Part shown: one piece after another, positions 41,291 through 53,038 of the stretch | Position numbering within the stretch: the first letter of the stretch is position 1 | How the letters are laid out: each line of letters opens with the position of its first letter | NCBI RefSeq assembly: GCF_017591435.1 | Contig: NC_059286.1 | Coordinates: 647,001-711,000 of the forward strand | DNA length: 64,000 nt | Direction of reading: 5' to 3' | Source of the DNA: Portunus trituberculatus | Taxonomy: Eukaryota > Arthropoda > Malacostraca > Decapoda > Portunidae | The notes under the pieces: generated by a model | The model's input: the letters and a program-made list of their open reading frames with translations, nothing else | Database searches by the model: none | What the model was told of the DNA's origin: nothing | Made by a program: the position numbers and the translations under genes

Positions 41291-44200
41291 ATTCACACAC
41301 ACACACTCTCCTGACCTCACTCGGGTCGGACGTGTGACCTTGTGCGCTCTCGGGCAGCCACGGCCAGCCTGTTGGCCTCCCCCCCCCTTTGTATAAGTTA
41401 TTAATAGGTTAATTAGTGCTCGCCCTAGTGTTATAATACAAACAATTTTGGATATTATAAGTGAGTGCACGTCTGGACAAACAGTGAAATGAGTGCTGCA
41501 GTGCTAAGCTACGGACGCGATGCCCTTATGCGCCGTAGACGTGAGGCTGGGTACCCTCCATCAGAGGTCATTCAACGCCTCAAAAACTTACAGTTATTTC
41601 GGAATCGTGGATCCAAGGGAGGAAGGAGTGTGGTGCGTCCCATTAAAGTGATCACATCTACCGTAAGGAAGGGGCGGAAGGTTGAGGAGAGGGAATACAA
41701 ACACTTCGAAGTTCCGCGCGTGTGGTATAGTCTTCCCTCTCTCCTCCTTTCCAACGTGACATCACTGGCGAACAAGATGGACGAGTTGATAGTGTCAGTG
41801 AGATCTAACTGTGCAGACATTGTGGCGATCACGGAGGCGTGGCAGATAACTCCTGAGGTGTGTATGATTCAAGATTTCCAGCTGTTCCACCACCTCAGGA
41901 ATCAACGCAGGGGGGGAGGAGTGGCCCTGTTTTGCCGCTCTGACCTCAGCCCCTCACACCTACACGTCGACGTCCCCGCCGGATTGGAGGCCCTGTGGGT
42001 GAGGGTTACCCCCTGCCACCCCGCAACACAGCCTCCATCATTGTGTGTGTTGTCTACCACCCTCCACGGGCCGCCACTGCACGGTTGCTCACTGATCACA
42101 TCATCGAGACTGCTGATGCTCTACGGGTGAGATTTCCTGCTGCCAAGCTGGTAATCTGTGGTGACTTCAACCGCTTGGATATCAGTGAAATCCTGCACCA
42201 GCTACACCTCACCCAGGTCGTGGACTTCCCCACCCACCACCAGTCCACCCTCGACCTTATCATGACAGACCTGAGCCAGCAGTACTCGCCTCCCAAGCCA
42301 CTCCCCCCCATGGGACGCAGCACCCACCTCTCCATCCTGTGGACACCCACCCCACCACCTCGGTTCCCAGGTCAACTGTCACCAGATCCCACAGGCCCAT
42401 GCCTGACTCCGCCATGAGGGAATTTGGGCAGTGGCTGACACATCACCCGTGGACCGAGGTACTGGAGGAGGAAGACGTCCACACAAAATGGCGGAACTAC
42501 TTCACCACCACAACGGAAGCGTTCCACCACTACTTTCCCACCAAGGACATCACAGTGGACCCATCTGATGCCCCTTGGATGACGCCCTGCATCAAACGAC
42601 TCCTTCGTCAGCGTGACAGGGCTTTCCACTCTAGCCCTGACCAGTACAGGAGTTTAAGGAACAGAGTTATCAGGGAAATTAAAAAAGCCAAGGCAAGCTA
42701 CTACCCAGACAAAATTCACCATCTCAAGCTTACTAACAACAGACAGTGGTACGACAAGATTAAGTCTTTGTGTGGTTTACAAAAACAAGCCTCTTCTCTT
42801 CCCTGTGTTTCACACCTTTCACCTGACAGCGCGGCCGAAGAGATTAACGGTCACTTCGCTGCGATCTGTCAGACACTCCCTCCCCTTCACTCTACTACTC
42901 TCCCAGCCTACCTCCCTGCCTCCTCCCCTCCACCCCTGTCCAGGAGGTTGATGTTTACAGGAAGCTTCTTAAATTTAAACTAAACAGATCCACCACTCCC
43001 ACTGACCTCCCCATCAAAATTTACAGAGAATTTGCCCCAGAACTTGCCACACCCCTTTGCTCTATCATCAATGCCTCCCTTTCTCAACATTCCTGCCCCG
43101 ATGACTGGAAGACATCTTACGTCACCCCTCCCCAAAATTTCTAATCCACAGTCACTGAATGATCTAAGACCAGTCGCCATCACCCCTATACCCAGCCTTA
43201 TCTGTGAAGATTTTGTGTTCGACTGGGCCTATAACAAAATTTGTAACTCTATTGACACACAACAATTTGGCAATATTAAATCCACCTCCACATCTCACTA
43301 CCTTGTCAGCTTCCTGGAATTCGTCCACAGCCACCTGGACAAACGCAACACTTCTCTAGCTATTGCTTTTGTGGACTTCAGAAAGGCCTTTGATCTTGTT
43401 GATCACACTGTTGTGATAAATAAAGCCATCACTCTGGGTCTCTCTCCCTACCTGATAGCGTGGCTGGCAGACTTCCTCACGGGAAGGCGTCAGGCCGTTC
43501 GTTATCAGGGCTCTGTCTCCTCTTTCCAACAGCTCACATGCGGGGTCCCTCAGGGGACCAAGATGGGTCCACTGTGTTTCCTCATCCTTATCAACGATGC
43601 TCTCGTCCACACCCCCCACCGCTGGAAGTATGTGGACGACTGCACCGTGGGCGTACCCGTCAACAACACCAACCCAGACTTCTCAGCACTGCAGTCCACT
43701 CTAAACCAACTACAGACGTGGACGGAGGACAACAAAATGACCATCAACCACACCAAGACCGTGGTGATGCACATTTGTACCTCCACAGCAGCAGTCCCCC
43801 CTCCCCAGCTTTCTGTGGGCCCTCACTCCCTCCAGGTGGTCCGCAGCACCAAGCTTCTAGGTGTCTTGGTGGATGATCAATTATCATGGAAGCAGCATGT
43901 TTCCAACATCATCAGGTCAGCCTCATATAAAATCTATTTACTGCGCCGACTCAGGTCCCTGGGAGCACCGGCAGATGAGCTGAGGGAGTGTACCTCACCT
44001 TTATACTCCCTAAGCTCATGTACGCCGCCCCAGCGTGGTCCTCCTCCTGAACCTCACACAACGACAACAGCTGGAGAGGGTTCAGAGGAGGGCGTTCAGG
44101 GTCATCCTTGGGCCTGCCTACAGGTCCTACGAGGACGCCCTGACCTGCCTGAGTCTGCCGAGGCTGGCCACAAGACACCAGGAAGCCTTGGAAAAATTTG

Positions 44201-44514
44201 GGGAAGGACTGCTGCGTCATCCACGTCTCCGCCACCTGCTACCCCCCGACGTGCCTCCCCCTGCTCGCGCCACCCGACACCAGAATCGCGTGGCGCCCTT
44301 AAGAGCACCGCGCACTGATCGGTACCGACTTAGCGCGGTGCCCACTATTGTGCGAGCCTTAAATAAATAAGTGAATTCTAGGTTAAGTTAGATCCATAGT
44401 TAGGTTAAGCATTTTTAGTTCATTGTGTTAATGTCCCCCCCCCTGTACATTTTCAGTGTAATTTTTTACATTGCCAAACTAATAAACCGTATATTATTAT
44501 TATTATTATTATTA
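41291..44514 (+). mobile_element. Non-LTR retrotransposon with (ATT)n tail, nearly complete
   Basis: A leader, an APE endonuclease/RT coding region (41489-44370), an AATAAACC-containing 3' UTR (near 44480) and an (ATT)n tail at 44491-44514. The RT type (YVDDCT) differs from the CR1 copies. It is inserted in the same orientation as the surrounding Tigger. The 5' boundary is not precise because it abuts the piggyBac-like end. Confidence 0.75.
41489..44370 (+). pseudogene. Non-LTR polyprotein: endonuclease and RT (YVDD type)
   Basis: The start at 41489 gives MSAAVLSYGRDALMRRRREA, a basic N-terminus. Endonuclease blocks: LSNVTSLANKMDELIVSV, DIVAITEAWQI, GGGVALFCRSDLS, LVICGDFNRLDIS and a THLSI end in place of SDH. 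RT blocks: NDLRPVAITPIPSLICE, IAFVDFRKAFDLVDHT, CGVPQGTKMGPLCFLILIND, HRWKYVDDCTVGVP and KLLGVLVDDQLSWKQHVS. A C-terminal block, LERVQRRAFRVILGPAY, is in another frame. Frameshifts lie near 42000, 42400, 42960-43100 and 44000. The clade is not certain; the text fits the CR1/L2/Rex-type group I know from crustaceans and other invertebrates. Confidence 0.8.
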
Positions 44515-45236
44515 TCTCATTCTTGACAATGCACTAGCTCATCCCCAAGGTTTTGAAGACGACATCCTAGAAGAATTCATTGGGTAGGTGACCTCCAACT
44601 TCAAGAAATTGTACACCAAACATTTGTTTAAACACTGCTTTGAAGTGACAGAAAGCACCCAACTTACCCTAAGACAATTTTGGCAGGATCATTTCAACAT
44701 CATCATATGTTTGAAGATCATTGATTTAGCTTGGGAAGGCATGACCTGTTGTACCTTAAATTCTGCTTGGAGGAAGTTGTGGCCCGATGTTGTAGCAGAG
44801 CGTGATTTTGAAGGTTTCGGACCTGAAGTGGAGGAGATTGTTTCCCTTGGCAAATCTATGGGTCTTCAAGTGGATGAAGAGGACATCAATGAGCTGGTGC
44901 AGGAACACACTGAGGAGTTGACAGAAGAGCTACAAGAGCTTCAGGCACTCCAAGTCACAGAGGTTGAGGTTGAGGATGAGGTCAAGGAGGATGAGATAAT
45001 AACCACTGCTGATATAAGAGCATGGGGAAATTTGAAGAAGTTCAAGACTTCATAGAAAAGAAGCATCCTGAAAAAATTCACACGGGGCATGTGCTTGCCC
45101 AATTTAATGACATATGCTTACGTCATTTTAGAAACATTCCAAAAAGCAGGCAAAGGCCTTTGGATCGTCATTTTAAGAAAAGGCCTAATGTAGACACTGC
45201 AGACAGTCCTGCAAAGTTAGAAAAAAAGAGTGAGTG

Positions 45237-45725
45237 AGGAGAGTGAAGAAAATTAATAAAAGTCATAAAAGTGTAAAAAATTTAAAAAATAAAAAGATAA
45301 ATAAAAAAAAAATCATAAAATCATAAAAACATAAGAAAAGTTTAGTATAAGTTTTTTAAGTTCAAGTGTGGTTTTGTAGGTTCCTCCTCTCTGCACTTCT
45401 CTTCCCTCCCTCTACTCCTCATGAAGCCTCTGTTTACCCACGTCATCTGGTTCTTAAGGTAAGTTATGGTATCAAAATAAAACAAACATTATTGGTTTAT
45501 TTAATCATTTACTACATCAATATTTATATTTATTAATGTATTTATCATAACTGCATGTTATTACATGAATTATTATAGACATTACAATGTTATTTAGGCA
45601 GGTTTGGGTGATTTTTTGGAGGGTTGGAGTGAATTAATAGCTATTTCTTATGGGAAATATTGCTTCGACTTATGAATTTTTCATATCTGGAATTAATTAA
45701 ATTCATAAGTTGAGGTATTACTGTA
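45237..45725. other. 3' part of the Tigger element, non-coding
   Basis: AT-rich sequence with A-rich runs at 45260-45330, ending in the right TIR. No gene seen. Confidence 0.6.
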
Positions 45726-46280
45726 CTCTACTGATCTTGCTAACTGCGTGCCTCCCCTTCTCCTGCAGCCTTGGTGCACAAGGCTTTCTTCTTCCTCTTA
45801 CCCCTATTCTGTCCAACTCTCTAATACAAGAGTTAACCATTACTCTCAATCATTCATACCTTTCTATGGTAAACTCTGGAACTCCCTACTTGCTTCTGTA
45901 TCTTCCTACAACTTGACTTCTTTTAAGAGGGAGGTTTCAAGACATTTGTCTTTGAATATTTTGTAACTCAATATGATCTTTAAGGGACTGGCATCCCAGT
46001 GGGCCTATTTTTTTCCAGTCACTTTGCCCTCCTGCATAAAAAAAAAGCTCTCCATCTTTCAAACCTATCTCTAGTAAACTCTGGAACTTCCTGCCAGTGT
46101 CTGTATTTGTAACTTCTTATGACTTGACTTCATTAAAGAGGGAGGTTTCAAGATCTATCTTTTGCCTAATTCTATCAGCTCTATTAGGAGACTGGCAACT
46201 GAGTGGGCCTTTTTTCTTTATATTTTTGTTGCCCTTGGCCAATCCTCCTCTCTTACATAGAAAAGAAAAATAATAAAATA
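45726..46280 (+). pseudogene. Jockey-like RT 3' end, resumed, plus a second tail fragment
   Basis: DLANCVPPLLLQPWCTRLSS, HSYLSMVNSGTPY / SFIPFYGKLWNSL and FKREVSRHLSL complete the ORF interrupted by the Tigger. A second, diverged copy of the same tail follows at 46045-46280 (SKLWNFLP-type text, then TGGCAACTGAGTGGGCC in the 3' UTR). Frames are broken in both. Confidence 0.6.
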
Positions 46281-47261
46281 AAACCTGTTCTAGCGGTTAC
46301 ATCAAGAAATAAAGTAATACCCATACAAAACATGCATGTAACTGCAGAGTATCTCAGTGCAGTTCTTATCAGAAGCAGCGTGGGTTCACGTGCATCAAGT
46401 TGAGTTAACCCATGTTAAATAGAATAAATCATATTTAATTGTATCTCCTTAAATATCAAGTTGCGTTGAATTAAAATCAAGAGTTGACTGTAAGTTTCAT
46501 CTTGAACCACATCATCCATACGTCATATTGTCCTTTCTCCATAAAGGCCTTACGACTGTGTTGCTGAGGTCATGGGTTTGATAGTGGAGGTGGTATAGCT
46601 GGCTGATGGTTCACCACAACGTGAAGTCTTGGCCTCAGACACCAATAGCACTCATTACTGCCCCCAGTCTTTGACAATTTCACCATTTCTGCCATTCAAG
46701 CAAAGTTTGCAGCCAAGCAGACTTTCACAATTGGTTCTCTGAATAAACATCTGAAGATGGCAAGCACCATTAAAGAGGAGACCTCAGAAATATGTGAAGA
46801 CTCATCTACAATACTGGATTCCACTTAAAGACCTCACAGAAGAAAATGTATAGAGTGCATGGATGTCGTGTCCCATAGGATCGGTGCTCTCCAGGCACTT
46901 AAATGACACTGCATGGAGGGGAGGCAGATGGTTTACCTAGATGAAACGTAGTTTACCACCAGGATGAACCACAGTACGGAATACCACTGGGAAGCCAAGA
47001 TTCAAAACTGTAATGTAATTAATCTGTTTAATGCCTTGTACTTGTATAAATAGCATGATGGTGGTGGTAATTAGGGTTAATGTGACTTTGAACTGAGTTT
47101 CTATTCAGGTTCATTTCATGCTTGTCAGAATTATTCTCATATGCAGGGTGACTTGTACTGAGGCAGAGGGAATAAAGACATCAGCAGCAGAGGTTGCCTT
47201 CCTCCACTCTTTGACAATCTCCAACCTGTTACAAGCTATCTAGGCATTCTGCCTCTCCACA
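46281..47261. other. Mostly unassigned; possible mariner-type DDE trace
   Basis: At 46875-46990 a frame reads RIGALQALK, stop, MEGRQMVYLDET, stop, FTTRMNHS, which resembles the block around the second D of Tc1/mariner-type transposases (..IVYLDETW..). No helix-turn-helix, other catalytic block or TIR was found. The remaining sequence shows nothing recognisable. Confidence 0.3.
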
Positions 47262-48584
47262 GTGAGCAAAGATGAGAAGACAGCTACTGCCATCCCAAGA
47301 GACTACCATACCATGGACCTACGCCTAATCCCAGAATTTGATGGCACATCTCATGCCGTTGTGGAGTGGCTGGAGAAGCTGGAGCTTGTCTACAAGTTAC
47401 AAGGGATCACTGAGCTGCACACTCTTGTACTGCTGCGACTCACTGCTGGGGCATTCTCAGTGTATCAACAACTAACAAGCTCGGAGAAGGAGGAGTACGA
47501 GAGTAAATAAGCAGCGCTCATCTCTGTCTTTGCTACTGGCAATCTTTTGACTTATGAGTAGTTCGTTGCCCGCAAGCCTGTCGACGTATACTTGATTGAC
47601 TTATGCCACCTTGCTGAGCTCTTTGGTGGTATTCCTGATGCTAGTCTAAGTTCTGCTTTTATGGCCTGCCTTCCTGAAGCTGCTGATCAAATTCTGAGAG
47701 CTGGCTGCCATTTGGAAAGCATGAATACCTGTCAGCTCTTGAATTGTGCCCAAGCTGTCTTGGTGGATGACAGTCTGGGTGTCGGGTTGACAACATACGT
47801 TTCCTGTCTCAGTCACCATGCAGTGGCTTCTACCTCATCAGAGGGTGATGCTGTGTGCTGTCTGTCCTATAACCAGCCAAATCGCTATGCCCGAGACTTC
47901 CTGGCTGGATATGGAGCACGAAGAGGTAGGCGTGGCAGCGTGCACTGCTACAATTGTGAGCAGTGAGGACACATCACTTCAATGTGTTCGGGATACACGT
48001 CAGGAGAGGTGAGCTCAGTGCCAGCCACCTCTCTGTACCACCAATGAAAGGCACATTACAGACAGTAAGACTGAATGTTAATGACGTGAACTGAAGCTTT
48101 GCTGGATACTTGTTCTACAAAGTGTATTTCACATATGTCCTTGTGCTCTCACTGGACCAAAGAAAGGGTCAGTATGGTGACCGTGAGTAGGGAACCTTAT
48201 GAGTGTATGGGGTCGGGAGTGGTGCAGGTCTGCCTAGCCTCGGGAGTATCTGTGCCTATGAGTGTTGTTGCAACATCTTCCAAACCACTTAACTTTGCTT
48301 TCATTCTCAGCATGAATGGTATAACAGCACTACATGATGTTAGAGTGCGTTCTCAGACAGATGTACTGTTTGGTCTCGAAGAAGAGCAGGGTTTAGCAGT
48401 GGCAGCAGCAACCTCACTGGACATAGATGAAAGGGACTTCAAAGTGACATTCAATACCAACACAAATCAGTGGACAGTGTTGTGGAATTGGTGTGATAGT
48501 ATGGAACTGCCACAGCTATTTAACACTGCATCAGAATACAAGGTGGCAAGACAGGTTTGGCTAGAATATGAAAATGAATAAACT
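47262..48584 (+). pseudogene. Gag and retropepsin of the second LTR retrotransposon, broken
   Basis: The gag start reads PEFDGTSHAVVEWLEKLELV and LLRLTAGAFSVYQQLTSSEK, stops at 47508-47510, and resumes VDVYLIDLCHLAELFGGIPD and SAFMACLPEAADQILRAG. A zinc knuckle CYNCEQ, stop, GHITSMC follows (C.2C.4H.4C with a TGA inside). The protease region reads MLDTCSTKCISHMSL, where DTG is expected, then VTVSREPYECMGSGVVQVCL, VATSSKPLNFAFILSMNGIT and VTFNTNTNQWTVLWNW. It stops at 48581. Gag would form particles and the aspartic protease would mature the polyprotein. The DTC in place of DTG and the stops indicate loss of function. Confidence 0.7.
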
Positions 48585-48589
48585 CAGTC

Positions 48590-49780
48590 GATTGCCGACA
48601 AATGGCTGGTTCCTTATGATGAGGACATATATGAGTCAGAGAGAGGAAATAAGGACCCATCTCAATCTGCACACAGCTGAAGTGGATGTCTGCAGAGAAA
48701 AATACATATTGTGGTAAAAAAGTTGCTCTCGTCAACTTACACAAGGCCTACCTACAAATCCATGTGTACCCATCCCTCTGGTCTTACCAAACTGTTGTGC
48801 TCCGTGGAAGGAGGTACTGCCTAACAAGGTGAGGCTTTGGCCTAAACATTGCACCTCTCATTCTAAAGAAGGTTCTGGGTCATGTGCTGAGTTGGGGCAA
48901 AAAGATTCACCGTGCCATTTTTGCTTACCTGGATGACTTCCTCGTGAATGAAAGCATCATGATTACAGCAACTGTGGAGAGTCACCTGAGGCACCACGGC
49001 CTGGTGTGCAAAGCACCTGAGCATGTGCATGATGGAATTCGGGTGCTGGGTATTAAAGTCTTGGGGGGAGTGTCACAGTCTTGTTTGGAGACGTGACAAT
49101 CAGATTAGCAAATTGCCAGAGAAGTTAACAAGGCAACAAGTGTTTTCCATCTGTGGGCAGTTAACGAGTCATCTTCCTGTCTGTGGCTGGCTGTGTGTTG
49201 TGAGATTGTACATCAAAAGATGTGCTAATACAGCTTCCCCTTCTTGGGACAATGAGATCACTGACCCCAGCTTGCTTGCGATGCTCACATAGACCCTTGG
49301 ACATGTAAAGAAGTCTAACTTGGCGCGAGGACAGTGTGATATGGTAGGAGATGAAGCAACTTTGTGGGAGGATGCAAACACTCTTGCATTGGGAACAGTG
49401 ATAGAAGTGAGAGACAAAGTGCTTGAAGATGTGTTCTTGGATACACCACACAACAAGTGCTCGCATATAAACTTGTCGAGCTGGATGCTGCTATCAAAGG
49501 CCTAAATCTCATTGTTTCCTGGAACATGAAAAAATTGTCTCTCATGACAGATTTCTGAACAGTGTACCATTGACTTCAGGACATGTTGTCAGGATAGGCA
49601 TGTTTGAAGACCAAAGTCTGTAGTGAGATGCTGATTCGGCAATGTTTGGAAACTTTCAAAGCAGTCACCAAAGAGTTCAACCTGTGCCTTGAAGTCAACT
49701 TTGTGTCTTCAATCAAGAACAGAGCAGATGAGTTGACAAGAGTGCCAAAGAAGTGGATGACACTCTACATCCTCAGTGAG
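48590..49780 (+). pseudogene. RT and RNase H of the second LTR retrotransposon, broken
   Basis: A short lead IADKWLVPYDED is followed, after a gap, by VALVNLHKAYLQIHVYPSLW (first RT Asp replaced by N), GRRYCLTR, FGLNIAPLILKKVLGHVL, FAYLDDFLVNESIM (catalytic YLDD intact), HGLVCKAPEHV, IRVLGIKVLGG and, in another frame, VFSICGQLTSHLPVCGWL. RNase H-like text then follows: ATLWEDANTLALGTVIEV, and at 49680-49765 LEVNFVSSIKNRADELTRVP. Frames change at about 48830, 49070, 49290 and 49510. The RT would make cDNA in the particle. The integrase is absent, cut off before the RTE fragment at 49835. Confidence 0.7.
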
Positions 49781-50732
49781 ACCCCTGACATACCTCTCCT
49801 TGTCTCTTCTCAGGAGAGTTCTAGTTCTATGTGACAGAGCTCTGTACTGGTCGTGGTTCCAAGCAAGTCGGGCAGCGTGATTCTCCTCAATACTGTCCAG
49901 CGTCTCTACTGAGGTGAAGCCACTCCATGACCTTAGGTGCTCCCGAACGCATTCCTTGGCAGCCTCAAGATTCTCATGTTTGAAGTTATCCCATAGCTCT
50001 ACTGAGTTCTTGATGGTGTTTAGCACTCCAAACTGGTTGGAGACTGTCACTGCATACTCCTGGGCACATGTCAAATCCTTCAGTTTCTCAAGATGAAATA
50101 CAGTGTGGTCACATCTTGCAGGCTTTCTGGACTTGACATGTAGCTTGAGTGTAGCAACAACAAGCCTGTGATCAGTCACAAAGAACTTGGCACTTGGAAA
50201 AACCCTGCAGTTCTGAAGGACCCTCCAACGAGTACTAACAAGGATATGGTCATTCTCCTTCGCTACCCCTCTGGCATTGCTATACCAAGTCTGGGGGTGC
50301 AGCACTGGTCTCTGATACCAGGAACCTGCAATTCTCAAGCTTCTGGATCTTGCAAGATTCAGAAGGAAAAAGCTGTTGTTGTTCCTGGTACCAGAGCCAT
50401 GGGAATCAACACATAACTCATAGGCCGCTCTCTCAGTGCCAGTGACAGCATTAACCCTTAATATACGGTGATCGTTTCGGGACGATCGCAGGGTCGCTTG
50501 TGGAGAGGCGGGGATCATACCGGCAGTCATGATTTTTCCATGCTAAACGTTTGGATCTCTCCCCTTCACTATTGGTCCTGGGGCAAGTGGAGGTATCTGG
50601 TATCTTTTCTCGCTCGCCTCCTTGAGCCTTGAGACATATGTTTCCACACAATAGGTCATCTTTTCCCATTTCGAGGCGACATCTGGCAACCCCTGTGACC
50701 CGGAGGGAGGAAACGGTACTCCGAGTGATATT

Positions 50733-50883
50733 ATGCCAGTGTTACTCGGTAGTGACATTGAGAACAGTGATGAAAATGAAGACAGTGATTTTTTTTATTG
50801 AGACAGAAGAAAGTGAAAACTCCAGTAGTGATTCTGATAGTGATCTGGGAGACAGAGATCAACTCTCACAGCGACGTTCATAA
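50733..50883 (+). pseudogene. Acidic N-terminal ORF of the piggyBac-like element
   Basis: An ATG at 50733 opens MPVLLGSDIENSDENEDSDF. A run of nine T shifts the frame, and the text continues ETEESENSSSDSDSDLGDR, ending at a TAA before the (GA)n array. piggyBac transposases often begin with an acidic, Ser-rich leader, which fits, but no catalytic domain follows. A diverged copy with the same text lies inverted at about 51780-51930. Confidence 0.5.
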
Positions 50884-50890
50884 ACCTCCT

Positions 50891-50894
<4 letters not shown>

Positions 50895-50966
<72 letters not shown>
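50895..50966. repeat. (GA)n microsatellite
   Basis: An unbroken GA run of about 72 bp inside the piggyBac-like element. Confidence 0.95.
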
Positions 50967-50998
50967 ACGTGCATTGTATTATTGGAGTTTTGGGGGTA

Positions 50999-53038
50999 CA
51001 GTGATACTTTGAGATATGATCACCCTAACATACGATTTTTTTTATATACGACGAAAAATCTTATATAATTTATGCCTTGAAATACGACGATATTTTTAAG
51101 ATACGAATAGCCATCGGTAGGTGGAGCAGTGATCGCTCGGCTATCCGTGTCCACCCGAACATTCAGCCCGCGTTGTGTATCGTTGTTCATTGTTTGTGCA
51201 TGTATGTGTTTGTGCTCCTCGGCAATGTGTATTTTTTCTTAACCCTTAAAGTACGGGGGGTTGATTTACTTCCCATCTGTTACAACGGGGAAAAATCACA
51301 CGTCAAAAATACTAAGAATATTTTTTCCTTATAAAAACATATTTCTTTGTGTTATTCTGAGTACAACGATGTAATTTTTAACATGTTATGACCTCTGAGA
51401 GCAAAGTTATTGCATATCAAAAAATTCATGGCAGAACCCGCCACTAAGAAATACCCCCCAAGCTCAGATAACACCACATGTTCTCTCTCTCTCTCTCTCT
51501 CTCTCTTTGGGCATTTGAATTTGATGTAAAAGTAGGAACTTTTGCACTTTTATGTCAAGAAAATGCTAACTCAGATATATGAAATGATGTGTAAAACAGG
51601 AAAAGAAAAAGAAACCACATATTACAAGTATTGTGGATTTTTATAATAATTGGAATCTTGCAACTATTATTAGCAATGGGATTCATGTGACTTGGCCAAC
51701 AACCACAGTCCTGTAGAGGCAACCAGGGGTGACACACACCAGCGGATTGCTGGAGGGGAATAGGCTACGCGAGGAGGTTTATGAACGTGAGGGTTGGTCT
51801 CTGTCTCCCAGATCACTATCAGAATCACTACTGGAGTCTTCACTTTCTTCTGTCTCAATAAAAAAATTAGTCTTCATTTTCATCACTGTCCTCAATGTCA
51901 TTACCGAGTAACACTGACATAACATCACTCGGAGTACTGTTTCCTCCCTCTGAATGACGGGGGTTGTCAGATGTCACCTCAAAATGGGAAAAGATGACCT
52001 ATTGTGAGGGAACATATGTCTCAAGGCTCAAGCAGACGAACGAGAAGAGATGCCAGATACCTCCACTTGCCCCAGGACCAATAGTGAGGTGGAGAGATTC
52101 AAACGTTTAGCGAGGAAAAATCATGATTACCAGTATGATCCCCGCCTCTCCGCATGCGATGCTACAATCATACATATACAATCACCGTACTTTAAGTTTT
52201 GTGAACTCAAGACCCAAAAGTAAAAGTTTGGCGAGAAACACACAAAATAGCCTGTATTCACGTACTGGTTACACTTAGAAATTCATTAAACGAGTGAGAA
52301 CAATGCAAAAAATCAGAAGTCTCTAGATGTCATGGTTACCAAAATATCACAGGTTGAATGAGATAGTATCATCGGTTTACATGGCCTTGCATCCGATCGG
52401 GTTCAGCTACCTTGGCTGGAGCGAGAGAAAATGGGCCCCTTGTATCTCTCTCTCTCTCTATCTCTCTCTCTCCTGTTCTGATACCACTCTCATTCAAAAG
52501 TTATCTCCCCGTACCATGGCGAGAGACCCAAGGTATAGAAGTAAGGCGCGTGGGAGAGGTGACGGAATCAGACACAATGAGATGACTGTCGCTGCTATCA
52601 TTCATCGATGCTGACACATTGACATAGAGCATATGTTTATTCCTGATGAGTGTTGCCAGCTCACAAGCAAAGAAAACAGGAAGAAAATAGCCAAAATATA
52701 GCCGTAAAAAGCGTAAACGTCTATCAACGTGCCCCAGTCTTCCGTGATGAATGTCTATCAACGTGTCCTGAATTTTGGGGGTTAAGTCGTTATTTTGAGC
52801 AATATATCATTTATATCATGCATACAATAAACATTGTATTTATCTTATATTAAATCTATATTTGGTTGGTATTTAAAGCATGCTATTTTTTTGGGGGGGT
52901 GGGGTAAATTCATATCACAAGAATGAATTAATTCTATTTCCATTAATTTCTATGGGAAAAATTGATTTGATATACAATTTTTTTTAGATACGACGATTGT
53001 CACGGAACGAATTAAAATCGTATGTCGAAGTACCACTG
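50999..53038. mobile_element. Tigger-like non-autonomous element nested in the piggyBac-like element
   Basis: The left end CAGTGATACTTTGAGATATG (50999) pairs with the inverted right end (...TATGTCGAAGTACCACTG, to 53038). TA lies on both sides (50997-50998, 53039-53040). The inverted piggyBac-like copy inside it carries the uninterrupted version of this site (GGGGGGTATTTCTTAG on its own strand), which confirms both boundaries. Weak Tigger-like remnants lie at 52600-52790, but no usable transposase. Confidence 0.8.
51243..52196 (-). mobile_element. Second, inverted piggyBac-like copy inside the Tigger-like element
   Basis: TTAA at 51239-51242 precedes CCCTTAAAGTACGGGGGGTT, the right-end sequence of the family in reverse. 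The other end, ATCACCGTACTTTAAG, stops at 52196 but is followed by TTTT in place of TTAA. 51243-51460 is the inverted counterpart of 53040-53261, and 51770-52196 that of 50455-50890. This copy is shorter and lacks the Tigger-like insertion. It includes a (CT)n run at 51483-51507. Confidence 0.75.

Larger units (their letters stand above)
40432..45236 (+). pseudogene. Tigger transposase, split and broken
   Basis: An ATG at 40432 opens MASKKSSVSASDDKKKCSV then ETKLEIIEKHE, stop, and in the next frame VIDLSRQYGKPFSTICTIL, the pipsqueak-type helix-turn-helix. The Tc5-type second helix block (SCGWFEKFCKRSGIHSVARHG) and the first catalytic Asp (QQVFNCD, followed by a TAA where E is usual) follow, then CANVSGDCKVKPLLVYHLENP. 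After the insertion: LILDNALAHPQGF (second Asp), VTSNFKKLYTKHLFKHCFEV, TLNSAWRKLWPDVVAERDF and EEIVSLGKSMGLQVDEEDIN, to 45236. About 50 residues around the junction are missing. The protein would bind the TIRs and cut at TA. Stops and frameshifts make it inactive. Confidence 0.75.
40141..45723 (+). mobile_element. Tigger/pogo element with nested insertions
   Basis: The left end CAGTAATACCTCGACTTATG (40141) is matched by its inverted copy CATAAGTTGAGGTATTACTG (to 45723). TA lies on each side (40139-40140, 45724-45725). The flanks join in a jockey-like 3' end (CATGCTAACTA / CTCTACTGATCTTGC), which confirms the insertion. A Tigger transposase is split between 40432-41198 and 44510-45236 by a piggyBac-like end and a non-LTR element. 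Confidence 0.85.
47262..49780 (+). mobile_element. LTR retrotransposon internal region, gag-protease-RT-RNase H
   Basis: Successive plus-strand frames give gag, a zinc knuckle, a retropepsin-like domain, an RT with an intact YLDD motif and an RNase H-like tail, in the order of an LTR retrotransposon. No LTRs, primer site or integrase were found, and an inverted RTE-like fragment begins at 49835. It is a truncated old copy of a family distinct from the Gypsy element at 27837. Confidence 0.75.
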
